Shown here: positions 1 through 11,553 of the stretch, piece after piece
Layout: every line of letters begins with the position of its first letter
Position numbering within the stretch: position 1 is the first letter of the stretch
Assembly: GCA_030765055.1 (NCBI GenBank)
Contig: CM060955.1
Location: forward strand, 102,716,201-102,780,200
Source of the DNA: Mantis religiosa
Taxonomy: Eukaryota; Arthropoda; Insecta; Mantodea; Mantidae
Reading direction: 5' to 3'
DNA length: 64,000 nucleotides
Notes under the pieces: generated by a model
What the model was told of the DNA's origin: nothing
Seen by the model: only the letters and a program-made list of their open reading frames with translations
Databases searched by the model: none
Translations under genes and position numbers: made by a program

Positions 1-372
1 AACTAAATCGATCATGGCCATAGATTATACTGTCGTGATTGTCATTTTAACGTATTACTCACTTTGAAGTTTTCTATGGTTACATTAACCAGTATGAGGC
101 ATATGACTTTCCAGAAATAGAAACCCTCTCATACCACGACTGCAGTTAAATGCAGAGTGTACATTGAGCAAAAGTAAAATCAAGGAAGAATAAACAAGTA
201 AGGGCTCAAGTTAACAAAATCAATAGTACAACTATTGGTTTACGCAGTCCAACAGGTACACTGCGATCCATATAAAACTGAACCACTTCAATAGGTCATA
301 ACCTTTGAACTAATAATAGGACACAGGTGAAACTTGGGAGAATATAATATACGATTGGGAGATTACATTACA

Positions 373-1333
373 CTACTTACATCTCAGAGAAAATTTTGGA
401 AGTGTCCACCACCAGCATGCTTGCATTCGTCTCACCATATTCTCTGAAGTTTTACAGCGAGTATCGGCGCCAATGCTACCTATTTCGGTTCCAATGGGTT
501 CCTTGAGAACATCAATTGTCCGTGGCCTATTCTTGTACACTCTATTTTGTAGATACCCCCACAAGAAAATATCCGGTGAGGTTAAGTCAGGGGATCTTAG
601 GGGCCACAAAACTTTTGAGATTATTCGATTATTAAATAAACTGGTTACATGTTCCATGGTGTCATTAGATGTATGGCACGTTGCTCTCTCTTGCTGGAAA
701 TAATTTTCTCTCAATTCGATATCTTCCATCTGCTCCACAAAATTTCTTGAAGGTACTATTTTCTTTTCTTTTTCTTCTTCTTTTTTGTTTTGTAATTTAC
801 GTCCTCCTCAAACGTTAAAGCACATAGGACGATGAATTAATTTGATGAAATGATGCTCAAATGAGTCCGGGGTCCATGGAGCTTAGAGCTACCTGACATT
901 CGTCTTTAAGAATAAGGGAAAACCCCGGAAAAAATTACCCTGGTTACTCACCCTGACCAAAGTTCGAACTCCGGACCTCTTGAACGTGAGGCAGACACGC
1001 TACTATCTACGCTACCAAGGCGGGCTAGATACTCATATAAACTTCAGAGTCTACAGTCATATAAAAGAAAATGAGACCAACGATCCTGGAAGATGACACC
1101 GCGCACCATAATCCAAACTTTTCAACATGCAGTGGGGTATCATGGATCACTTGGGGGTTTACAGCAGCCCAATATCTTGCGTTTTGTGTGTTTATGTATT
1201 GTGAAAAATGAAACCATGCCTCATCTACAAACCACGTGATGGAGAGTATGTCTGGACGTGGAAGAAGAGGCTGATTAAACATTATAAAAACAAAATATAA
1301 AAACAAACCTATGAAAGTAAATATCAAATACAA
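373..1333 (-). pseudogene. Tc1/mariner-type transposase pseudogene, split by a SINE
   Basis: Two reading-frame pieces on the minus strand belong to one DDE/D transposase. The upstream piece (about 1025-1275) carries the first catalytic region, seen as TWFVDEAWFH and then WCAVSS. The downstream piece (373-738) carries YFQQERATCH, then SPDLTSPDIFLWGYLQ and the C-terminus. A SINE-A copy (about 761-1025) separates them. Family members normally read QQDGA at the second catalytic Asp; here it is QQER, so that Asp is lost. Sequence resembling the N-terminal helix-turn-helix part is absent above about 1275, so the copy is 5'-truncated. The 3' non-coding part continues to about 241 and matches 12985-13130 on the other strand. 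Such an enzyme would cut and rejoin transposon ends in the nucleus; this copy cannot be active. Confidence 0.8.
760..1025 (-). mobile_element. SINE-A copy (tRNA-derived), inserted in a transposase
   Basis: On the minus strand this starts with the SINE-A head GCCCGCCT, followed by a tRNA-like region whose B-box-like part reads AGTTCGAACT. The shared body (TCCGGGGTTTTCCCTTAT, then CTCCATGGACCCCGGAC) follows, and it ends in an AAG/A-rich tail. Flanks on the minus strand read AGTATCT before and AGTACCT after, a 7-bp target duplication with one mismatch. The same element occurs near 22711, 27000, 44101, 46720, 53545 and 62530. Confidence 0.88.
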
Positions 1334-1339
1334 AAATCA

Positions 1340-2014
1340 CACATACTCCTATACTAAAAGCTACGAATGGAGTTATTTATCTTGACGTCTGTTGGTTTAA
1401 ATTTATAAATACTTTCGGAGGCGTTACACAGTTCGATCCATAGCAGTGATAGAAAAAAATACATATCAAGGCATGACTTTTTATAATGCGACTTAGCCAG
1501 AAGGTGTATCAACAAATGGATGATTAATTTTCATTTTACAAACAGAGCGATTAGCCCAGTATTAAAAATTGAGTTTTCATCGTTTATTGAAGTAGTTTGT
1601 TTCAAGCAAGCACTATATTTAACTTATCTTTGATGAAACATGGGAAAATATTGCATTTGAAACTATAGAACAATGAGCAGAAATGTAGTTTCTTAGGTGA
1701 ATAATAGGATACACTAAATATAAGTGAAAAAATAGTGATTGAAACAGTACACTCAGTTTGGGAGTGTACAGTAAGAAGTACCGGTAGCCGAACAAAGGCA
1801 GCGTTGGTCACTACCCCCAAGAGGAAAGGGATAGTGCCAGCTGGAAAACCAGGAGGCAAGTGAATGCTCTACATGGAGGCACAATTGTTCGGAACGTCGA
1901 TGGACACAGTGACATCAAACTTAGCGAAGTGTGTAAGAAATGCGTGTATGTGTGAAACCCAGGCAAGAAGAGTAGGTGCTGATGAATAAAGAAGAGGCAA
2001 AATTCCAAGCAGTC
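1340..2014. other. Unassigned AT-rich DNA
   Basis: I see no coding similarity, RNA gene or clear repeat here. Short open frames near 1602-2008 lack recognisable motifs. This is the left flank of the gypsy-like element. Confidence 0.5.
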
Positions 2015-4136
2015 TGATACCGTCCCTGTTAGGCAATATCATCATAATAACCCCGAAAGTCTTATTACATGCATAATTAAGGGCGGATAGATACCACAAT
2101 ATGAATTAAAGTTATAATAAATATAGGATAATGATTAAGCATACAAGTGCAGATACTAAACAGGCAATCCCAATATATATTATTAAAAGCATGAACCCAA
2201 CGTGTTAAGGGAGAGGGAAAAATGAACATTGTCCCGCACAGACAGGTTCTTTGGGTATTTCTAGCCGACACAAGTGGCATTGTCCAAGGATAGACCCTCG
2301 GCGCCAGCCTAAGTATTGACCTGAATATAATACGTGACGAGAGAATAGACTCTGGAATCTAAGGCACACAGTTCCAAACATGCTTATGCATTAATTAGCT
2401 AGACTGTGGGAAAGAGAAATTCGCGTGGAATACATGCCTCATACACTAGAAATTGCTATTTATTCAAGAGTAGGGATAAAACATAACCTATAAGGGACAA
2501 GCAACCGGTCACATGACCTCTAAAGTGTCCAAAATTCGGCGAAAGGAAGGGGAAATTCGTGTAATGGCGACATTCGATGTTTGCTAGGAAAATCACTCTG
2601 TTTCGGCGTGTGAGGGAGGCAACAAGTACAGAAATTTCATCAGAGTCCGCGTTCGTGGATAGACGGAGCAACTCACATTGTAGCCTTTCCTCCCCCGCTG
2701 CGTCTGCTGCTACTCTGTCTTTGGTATCATCCACTCTGGATGTGACCTTAGCAGCCTGGATCACGGTGGTCTGGTCGCCTAGTAGATTGCTCTATGAGTT
2801 GACTATTCTTTGCCCTGGCTAGTCATTAGAGCTGAGACCACGCTATCTACAGGGTATGCGTGAGATAGGTTGACGAAATAAAAACAACACAGTTCATCGT
2901 ATCCGCTTTACTATTCAGTTCGTTTCGTGCAGACAGTTCACCAGGAGTTGCCGCCGCGTTCAGATCGAATTACTATAAATTTCCACTATCACGTTAAAAC
3001 TATACTGAATTGCTGAAATCTATCACGATGGAATAAATTACTAACACTGTTTTGAAAGTATACTTCGCCGCTTAATTAACTGCTGGGAGACCTTGTTCAC
3101 TTAATAAGATTCTCATCACTGATTGTACTTCTCGGCGCAATCCGACGTTTGTGTCCCCGGCAGGCAAAACACGTCTACACTGTATCACGTCTCAGACTAG
3201 AAGACCGACGCTAAAACCTAATATTCCTTACCAAAACAGATATAGTCTCGCCTCCAGCTGGATTTCTCTGAAAAACTCTAGTTAGCGAGCTACAACCACG
3301 CGGACATTTCCCCGAAATACTGGTTTGGGCCAGGTTTGGACCGGTCTACTAATTACCCAGGTAGCGACCCAACCCGTGACCACAGCCTTCCTACGGAACA
3401 TTTTCATCCATATAGAAATGCAACTTTATTATATAGCTCTGGGTTAAAATACTTATTCACATTCTAGTAATTGAATCTAAATGCTGTTGCTTCGTTTCAT
3501 GAACTTATCCATCTGTAATATTCATTATCTTAAATTCTTTCACCTTACTTCCTCATTATAATTTAATTATCATTTTATTCATTGTTAACATCGTATTCAA
3601 TCATACGGCTGATAAATACGGCATCAACATTAAGTGGTTATTGAACACTCTGTGGTAGCGAATGAGAGAAACTGCACTCGTTACAACGTCATTTAGATGT
3701 TACCAAACTCTGTTCTTTTGTTTAATAATCCTCCGGAAATACTACGTTATGCAAAGTAATTCACTACCGACGTTTAGGAACAACGCGTACACCGATACAT
3801 ATAAGTCGTGTCATGCGCGCAGCAACGTGAAAGTCTCAAATCTCGCGCCTAATGTGCGAATAACATCGTCAATAGTGGCGAGTGGAGAGGACTAATTATA
3901 ACAAACTTGGTATTCAAAGGTCGTGGTGTCTTATATGTGATAATACCCACACCCTGTCAGGACGCACCCACTCCCTGGAACTCAAAAGCGAGTACTCATG
4001 CAGACCTACCCTGAGAAAACCCCCGACCTGTTGGAAACCTCTCATCCGTAGTCCTCACCTATCATTTGTCATATCTTATGAGGTGTTGAGTGCCGGGAGG
4101 GCTCAACGAGGTGCTCAACGGGCAAGGCCCGCTTCA
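2015..4136 (+). repeat. 5' LTR of the gypsy-like element
   Basis: This matches 10381-11553 almost base for base in two blocks: 2015-2679 and 3632-4136. The segment 2680-3631 (952 bp) is absent from the 3' copy. It begins TGATACC and ends near CTTCA just before the primer-binding site, so TG...CA ends are plausible. An AATAAA lies at about 2877, inside the segment missing from the 3' LTR. Short open frames inside the LTR recur in the 3' copy only because the LTRs are duplicates. Confidence 0.88.
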
Positions 4137-4141
4137 TAAAT

Positions 4142-4157
4142 TGGCGCCACAACGTGG
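4142..4157 (+). other. Primer-binding site of the gypsy-like element
   Basis: TGGCGCCACAACGTGG begins 5 bases after the LTR end. A TGG start complements the CCA end of a tRNA, as expected for minus-strand DNA priming. I cannot name the tRNA from sequence alone. Confidence 0.7.
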
Positions 4158-4212
4158 TTAACGTAGTCCTGACGGGACCGCCTCATCCCAACGTGGTTAA
4201 CGTAGTCCTGAC
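4150..4212 (+). repeat. 24-bp direct repeat overlapping the primer-binding site
   Basis: The 24 bases at 4150-4173 (starting CAACGTGGTTAACG, ending CCTGAC) recur exactly at 4189-4212, a spacing of 39 bp. The first copy overlaps the 3' part of the primer-binding site. Confidence 0.85.
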
Positions 4213-4680
4213 TGTACCAGTGACCTACGACATTTGGAGCATTCTTCGGTGTCTCGACTGATGTATTCACCGTCGTAAGTACCGCCAACTAGACCTTGGA
4301 ACCAACGGAGCTCAGAACACCTAGGACGATCCACCAGTGAACAACGCAACGGAATACGACTTCACGCAGGACAGCCAACGTCGACAAGACAACAACGTAG
4401 ACGCAACAATACTTCGTAGTGCAACACAGCTTCAAACCCCCCCCCCCCATGTGAAAGTGATAAAACCCTGACTCAGGAAGACAGCAACACCAGGCACGGA
4501 CATCAACAGTACGTAAGTGGAGATAATTGGATGTAAATGTATTTTTTGTTTTATAAATTAATTGTTGTATTTGCATGAGTAGATAGATGCTGCCAGTAGG
4601 AATACGACTTAGAAAAGTGTGCATAAAAAAATTAAGGAAATTTCGAGAACCCAGAAAAGTGAGTAAGAAGGAATAAGCGT
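4213..4680 (+). other. Untranslated leader between PBS and gag, with poly-C run
   Basis: About 470 bases without a convincing reading frame. It holds a run of 12 C residues at 4437-4448. By position it would contain the packaging and dimerisation region of the retroelement RNA; that is inference. Confidence 0.5.
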
Positions 4681-6782
4681 ATGATACTCCGAAATAAGAA
4701 AGTAATTGAAATAGGTAGCAACATGGCAGACAATAACATTTTAGAAGTGTACCAGGAATCTGAGGGAATGGATGTAGGCGTTGAGGGAAACAGAGAATGT
4801 AATAGTAGGCAGGCCGAGGTAACTACTCCGGTACCGAACAGGAATACAGCAAGTATGGATAGCATGATGCAAATGTTGCTAGAGAAGATGAACTTGATAG
4901 GGAATGAGTTAGGTGAGCTAAACAACAAAATTACCTCTCAAGGTGATGAGTTAGGTGAGCTAAACTACAAAATTACCTCTCAAGGTAATGAGTTAGGTGA
5001 GCTAAACCACAAAATTACTGCCCAAGGTAATGAGCTAGGCAATGAATTAGGGGAGCTGAACCGTAAGATTACCGCTCAAGGTAGCGAGTTAAGCAGTAAA
5101 ATTGCCGCACACAGTAGTGAATTGGCAGATATTAGTAAACAACTCAAGGAGCAAGAAAGTAAATTTACAACGGCACAGGGAGAAATGAGTAACCAGATAA
5201 ATAGGCAGTTTAGTGAGGTCATGAGTGAGGTAATTGGAGTAAGAAATAACCTTCAGGGTGAAATATGTGTAGTGAGGAGTGAACTCAGATCCACTCAGGA
5301 AGAGGTGCGACAAATTAGGGCAGATTATAAGGAAGCTGGCAGCATGAATAATAACATCAGTGTAACAATGAATAATAAGATAGATGAGTTAAGGAATGAG
5401 ACCATAACTACATGTGTCAATATTTCAGACAAGTGTAACGAATTAGAGGTTGGGGTTGCATCCGAATTGGAAAGTGTAAGAGCTTTAATAGGGGAAAGTA
5501 AAAAATCATGTGCCAACGAGATAGTTAAAGTACGGGATGAATTGACACAGGTAGTCACCTCACAATGTGATAAGGTACGAGAGAAGATGAAAGAAATAGC
5601 TGTTAGAGAGGTAAGGGAATTATGGAAACGCGGAGAAAACCCTTTACAAAGTCCCGCTTCCACACTTCCTGTCACCTCAGACAATATACTTCCTGTCACA
5701 TCAGACCATGGAAGACTGAGTGAAGAAAGAACCAATATTAGTGTAGATGACCCGTTGTCACATTCTGACAGTAGTTACCGATTTCATAACGCGCCCGGGA
5801 CTCGCCATACAATACCTATGTCAATGCAATTTCTAAGCGAATTGCCTGTTCCACACTTTGATAGCACGCGCGATAACGCCAAACAATTTATCAACGATTT
5901 AGAGGCATATTTTAACTTAAGAGGAATCCCGGAAGAATACAAGATGATAATAGTTCAGAGGGGCCTGAAAGGACATGTTTAAATTGGTTTCGGCTGACGG
6001 TAGGGGAATCGGCACGGTACAATCACTTTCGGGCAGCCTTCATACAGAAATATTGGAGTGACGCCGCACAGTACAACGTCAGGAACCAAATTAATAATGG
6101 TAGGTACCCCAGGGGCTCTCACGAATCGATGACGGACTACTTTTTGAGACTAGGACAACTGAGTAAACTCTTGGAACCAGACATGCCGGAAGACCAATCC
6201 ATAGCGCTTATGGGAAATCACTATCCCGATGTAATCAGGAATCATATCGTAGTGGCACGACCACGGACAATGGGAGAAGCGATAGACTTGCTGACCGCAT
6301 TACAGGGACATGGAACACAAACAGGTTGGACTGAAGAAAACTTAGACTTTAGGCCACAACCCAGACGACATTTCAATGATGGGATGAGGGCACAACAGCC
6401 TAGAAACGGGTACCATAACTATAACCCAGGCAACAGGGATAGGAACCCGCGACCATATGATACACGGCTGAGGGAAGAATGGCGACACAGCAGCCATCAA
6501 AATAGCAATAACAGGCCTCCACAAACGTACCCTCTGAGGTACATGTCCTTCGCCCGGCGTGGACACGCAAGTAATAACAATACACTTCGGGGAAACAATA
6601 GACCTAGAAGCCGTGAAGAGAATTACCGAACTACGACCACTAACGACCGTCCCATAGTTGAGAGCCAGACGCAGGCAACATTGCCACGCCCACCTTCGCC
6701 GCTGACGAGCACGCACACCTTTTACAATGCAAATGCAGCCAGTACGAGTCAACCCAGGACTCCATCCCCGACGGAAAACTAA
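4681..6782 (+). pseudogene. gag-like gene of the gypsy-like element, frame-broken
   Basis: The first part (4681-5982) is a 433-codon open frame. Met at 4681 or 4723 could start it; the latter gives MADNN. Residues of about 70-145 hold four 14-residue repeats of the type ELGELNxKITxQG, and a long hydrophilic coiled-coil-like stretch follows. Its end (LEAYFNLRGIPEEYK) looks like the start of a retrotransposon capsid domain. The frame then breaks at about 5975 and capsid-like coding continues one base back, through 5976-6782. The last third is rich in Arg, Asn and Pro, as in a nucleic-acid-binding nucleocapsid, but no CCHC zinc knuckle is visible. Gag would form the cytoplasmic particle. The stop at 6780 overlaps the pol frame. 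Confidence 0.8.
4897..5085 (+). repeat. 42-bp tandem repeats inside gag
   Basis: Four imperfect 42-bp units each encode 14 residues (two heptads) of the pattern NELGELNxKITxQG. The third-to-fourth junction carries a short extra NELG. The period fits a coiled coil and the units look like recent slippage duplicates. Confidence 0.85.
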
Positions 6783-6793
6783 GGTCCGGATGG

Positions 6794-9508
6794 GTGGATT
6801 CCCCGCACGCATCCGATAAGAAGACACTCCTAGTCGCACAAAACCTTGGGGACGTAGAATTAAGCAGTACAAGAATACAAAAACAGTTGGAACCAGTAGT
6901 GCCGCGAATTAAAGAAAATAACAGTTTTGGAACAAGCGGTAGCAAAATTACGACATTAGAAAGGAACACTGCAACGCAAGAGGTTATGGAGGCACCGAGA
7001 ATAAGTGGTGAGATAGCAGGAATGACTTTTAATATGGTAGTTGATACTGGGTCATCTGTAACCGTATGCAGCGAAAACCTTTACGACCAGTTGGTTAGTC
7101 TGAAAATAAAAATGCAAACATTGCCGGTAAAGAATGCAGTATGCAGTGGCGCGATTGGACGGACAAAGCAACGTATAACTAAACAAATCTTGCTTAACAC
7201 TAGGGTGCAAAACAACGAAATGCAGTTTGTATGTTTTGTCGTGAGAGGACTCGCAACTGATATTATTTTAGGAAGCGACCTACTACACATGTTGAAATCA
7301 AACATTGATTACAAAGAATCCCAAATCACATTTAATATATCAGGGACCAAGGTAGAAATTCCATTTATCTCTGGGCCTCAGGAAAGTTATGTTCACCTGT
7401 CCGAGGGGAAGAGCAGATTACAGGACGAAGAATTTTACGTAGAAGCCATTCATATTGGGAATGACGGTGGAGTAAACGATAGAAGTCTGCAATGTTTACA
7501 AAACAGACTGGAGTGCAGTGACCTAGAGAGCAAGACAGCTGATAGCATAATGCACGCAGAAGAGAGGGGCAGACGTAAACAGACGGAGACAATAGAGCCC
7601 TTCGCGGAGCAGGTAGAAACACGAATCGGACAGCTGACCCAACTTTCCATGGAACAACGACAGAGACTGCAAAACATTTTGTTAAAGAACCGAAATATTT
7701 TTTCCGCTAGAACTGGCAGATGCAATATGTTTACATATTCATTTGAAGTTGCTGAAGTACCAATCAACCACTACAAATGTAGGATTATACCCCAGGAAAT
7801 AAGGGAGGCAGTATCTGAAAAGATAACCGAAATGTTGCAGCACGGAATAATAGAAGTTTCGGACACACCGTACGTACAACCGCTGTGTATTGTTAAGAAA
7901 AAGAACGGTACAGTCAGAATAACTATCGACGCGCGACATTTGAATCAATTTATCAAGCCTGATAATGCGAGAACGCAAAACATAGAGGAAATATTAGCCG
8001 GAATCGGGAGATAGAAATGGTTTACATCTCTCGATCTAACTAACTCATACTTACAAATTGAAGTAGAGCCAAAATTGCGGAAATACCTAGGATTCATCCA
8101 TCAAGGAAGAGTGTACTGCTTTCGACGATGCCCGTTCGGCTTGTGCGTCTCAGGGATTGGTTTCTTGCGAGCCATGCACGCTGTATTTGGAACAAATACT
8201 GGAAATTACATTTCCCAATATGTGGACGGCATATTAGTGTATGACCTAGACACCGACTTACACCTGGACCATCTGGAAACGATACTAGACCGAGTTGGAG
8301 AGTGTGGCCTAACCTTAAACTGGGACAAGTGCAAGTTTTTCGCACAGACTGTAACATTTTTAGGATATGTAATTTCAGGTGAAACTATATCACCGGATAA
8401 GGAACGCATAGCATCCATTTTGAAAATACCGCGACCACGGAATGCGAAACAAGTGAAGACGTTTTTAGGTGTGTTAGGATACCAGAGCCGATTTTTAATC
8501 AATTATGCCAAGGAAACGGCACCTTTGAGGGCACTGTTGTTAAAGAACACTAAATGGAGTTGGTCGGACCTAGAGGAGAATACATTCAATAAATTGAAAC
8601 AGTTGTTTGCCAACTCAATATTATTAACACGCCCCAGAGCGGACTTGCCTTTCATTATGTATACCGATGCTTCAATGGTTGCATACGGGTGCATTCTAAC
8701 CCAGGAATACCCCGAAGGGGAGCTCCACGTCATTGCGACAGCGTCAAGGTCGCTAAACGCTGCTGAAAGAATCGCATGTGTTACTGAGCAAGAGATTGGT
8801 GTTATATTTTACGGAATAAAAAAGTTCAAACATTATATTTATAACAAACCAGTCATCATATACACCGACCACGTGAGCCTAGCATTTATAAAGAATTGTA
8901 AGATGACCAGTGGAAAAATATCAAGGTATATCCACGAGATAATGTCATACCGTGTAGATATGAGGCACATCCCCGGAAGCTGTAATATTTTTAGTGACCT
9001 TCTTTCGAGGATAAGCATGGGTGAGAACCTTCCCGAGACTGTACCAAGTGCGCAACGAGAAGTCAAAATAATGAAATTAGACTTAAAATTGAATGACAGA
9101 GTGGCTACAAAATTGAAACGATTAGAGGAATACCAGCGAAACAACAGTAAATTGGCCAAAATTCGGGAAACTCTGCCCCCAATTGGACCAGAAAACAAAG
9201 GAAAGTTAGGTTTATTTGAAAATGTGATATACAAATTACATGGAAGACACGTACCTGCCTGGAAAGTATATATACCCGCCGAATTAGAGGAGTTGGTAAT
9301 TGAGGCATACCATGTTGCATTAATTCACGCAGGCGTAGACAGAACGTGCTTAACCATATCGGAACACCTCTACTTGCCAAAATTAGGAAGAAAGGCCCGG
9401 AAAATTATATTTAGACTAGGTGACATTAGAACTGGACGAGAAGTAGGGAAATACCATCTTGACTCGATACGCCCATTCAAGGAGGCGCGTAAATCGACAC
9501 AATCGTGA
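6794..9508 (+). pseudogene. pol of the gypsy-like element: PR-RT-RH and broken integrase
   Basis: The open frame extends upstream into gag; 6794 is the first start-like codon (GTG). An aspartic protease motif VVDTGSS lies at about 7040. Reverse transcriptase follows with LDLTNSYLQI after an in-frame TAG at 8012-8014. The active-site box at 8219-8230 reads YVDG, not the usual YVDD, so one metal-binding Asp is lost. RNase H shows YTDAS (about 8663), an Asp in IIYTDH, and FSDLLSR. The integrase zinc-binding start (AYHVALIHAG) is present, but after RKARKII the frame jumps to GKYHLDSIRPF, typical of an integrase C-terminus. The Cys pair and the whole catalytic core are therefore missing. Pol would copy the RNA and insert the DNA; this copy cannot. 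Confidence 0.93.
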
Positions 9509-10380
9509 CTCATAGACCGTCAGGCATTATCGCGAGGGAATGGCATTGAGATAGATGTATTCAGATTAAATTAGTGAGAGAGAATAAGGCTGTAACAGAT
9601 AATCTAATGGGAAGAGAACGCAGTTTTATCAAATGAATAAGTATGTCCCTTCGAGTATGCTTTCTTTCTTTTCTTTCGTTCCCTCCTTCTTTGTTGTTGC
9701 GACGAGAAAGCATTAAGCAAGTCCCACGTAGAGCGTAAAATTGGGAAAGGACCCCTTAATCTCCCAAATGAATGTGAAATTGGTAGCTAGGCCAGAAAGT
9801 ACACGTATAATATGTATAAAAGAAAACAATTTATATAAAGTAAGGTATGTGTAATAAGGCAACAAATGGAGGAATAAAAATTAAATAAAAAAAAAGTATG
9901 TGATCTGTATATTTAACCAAGGGAATAATTGTTTCATATGAGTGTTATATTGTGTATGGGTAATGAAAGAATGAATGGAATTCCAATGTAATTAGTGACA
10001 CAAATATCTTTGTTGAGAGGTTGCTAAGCTCGAAAAACCTGATTGTGAACTATAAAGGACATGTAGAGATAATGGCCGGAAAAGAGAACAGCGGCAGGAC
10101 AGAGAGACAACGGTCAAATACCTGGTATGTCAGGGACAAAGCCTGAACCACTGTGTAATGATTCATTGTAATAGTTTTAAGAAATATTGTTTGTGCACTT
10201 CATGTAATGTTTTGTATAAGTTAATATGTAATTAATCTCCACTCGTTCACTACCGACGACGTATATCATAGTATACATACACGCATACACCAACCAGCTC
10301 ACACAATGATGGGATATTCTGAGAATTTCGAAAGTGACTTTTAATATAAAAGCCCTGTTCTAAATTATCAGAAGGGCATA
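9509..10380 (+). other. Non-coding stretch between pol and 3' LTR
   Basis: No env or other frame of note is visible. The bases next to the 3' LTR (AGAAGGGCATA) are a poor polypurine tract. Several A-rich runs occur near 9870-9900. Confidence 0.5.
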
Positions 10381-11553
10381 AGATACCGTCCCTGTTAGGC
10401 AATATCATCATAATAACCCCGAAAGTCTTATTACACGCATAATTAAGGGCGGATAGATACCACAATATGAATTAAAGTTATAATAAATATAGGATAATGA
10501 TTAAGCATACAAGTGCAGATACTAAACAGGCAATCCCAATATATATTATTAAAAGCATGAACCCAACGTGTTAAGGGAGAGGGCAAAATGAACATTGTCC
10601 CGCACAGACAGGTTCTTTGGGTATTTCTAGCCGACACAAGTGGCATTGTCCAAGGATAGACCCTCGGCGCCAGCCTAAGTATTGACCTGAATATAATACG
10701 TGACGAGAGAATAGACTCTGGAATCTAAGGCACACAGTTCCAAACATGCTTATGCATTAATTAGCTAGACTGTGGGAAAGAGAAATTCGCGTGGAATACA
10801 TGCCTCATACACTAGAAATTGCTATTTATTCAAGAGTAGGGATAAAACATAACCTATAAGGGACCAGCAACCGGTCACATGACCTCTAAAGTGTCCAAAA
10901 TTCGGCGAAAGGAAGGGGAAATTCGTGTAATGGCGACATTCGATGTTTGCTAGGAAAATCACTCTGTTTCGGCGTGTGAGGGAGGCAACAAGTACAGAAA
11001 TTTCATCAGAGTCCGCGTTCGTGGATAGACGGAGTAACTCACATTAAGTGGTTATCGAAAACTCTGTGGTAACGAATGAGAGAAACTGCACTCGTTACAA
11101 CGTCATTTAGATGTTACCAAACTCTGTTCTTTTGTTTAATAATCCTCCGGAAATACTACGTTATGCGAAGTAATTCACTACCGACGTTTAGGAACAACGC
11201 GTACACCGATACATATAAGTCGTGTCATGCGCGCAGCAACGTGAAAGTCTCAAATCTCGCGCCTAATGTGCGAATAACATCGTCAATAGTGGTGAGTGGA
11301 GAGGACTAATTATAACAATAAACTTGGTATTCAAATGTCGTGGTGTCTTATATGTGATAATACCCACACCCTGTCAGGACGCACCCACTCCCTGGAACTC
11401 AAAAGCGAGCACTCATGCAGACCTACCCTGAGAAAAACCCCGACATTTTGGAAACCTCCCATCCGTAGTCCTCACCTATCACATGTCATATCTTATGAGG
11501 TGTTGAGTGCCGGGAGGGCTCAACGAGGTGCTCAACGGGCAAGGACCGCCTCA
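10381..11553 (+). repeat. 3' LTR of the gypsy-like element, shorter than the 5' LTR
   Basis: Matches 2015-2679 and then 3632-4136, joined at ACATT (11041-11045). Relative to the 5' LTR it lacks 952 bp. It begins AGATACC where the 5' LTR has TGATACC. A 3-bp addition creates AATAAA at 11317-11322, not present at the matching 5' site. Confidence 0.88.

Larger units (their letters stand above)
2015..11553 (+). mobile_element. Ty3/gypsy-like LTR retrotransposon, defective
   Basis: Two long direct repeats (2015-4136 and 10381-11553) flank an internal region with a primer-binding site, a gag-like frame and a pol frame in the order protease, reverse transcriptase, RNase H, integrase. That order is diagnostic of Ty3/gypsy (Metaviridae-type) elements. 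By eye the aligned LTR parts differ at about 20 sites in about 1.16 kb. No env-like frame follows pol. Possible flanking bases are AGTC (2011-2014) and AATC (11554-11557), so a target duplication is not established. Several inactivating lesions are visible: a frame break in gag, a stop and active-site change in pol, and loss of the integrase core. Confidence 0.93.

Noticed and set aside
2456..4139. Several open frames inside the 5' LTR, repeated near 11076-11637
   Set aside because: They recur because the LTRs are duplicates; no protein motif is visible.
9509..10380. An env gene after pol
   Set aside because: No frame of suitable length, signal peptide or membrane segment is present.
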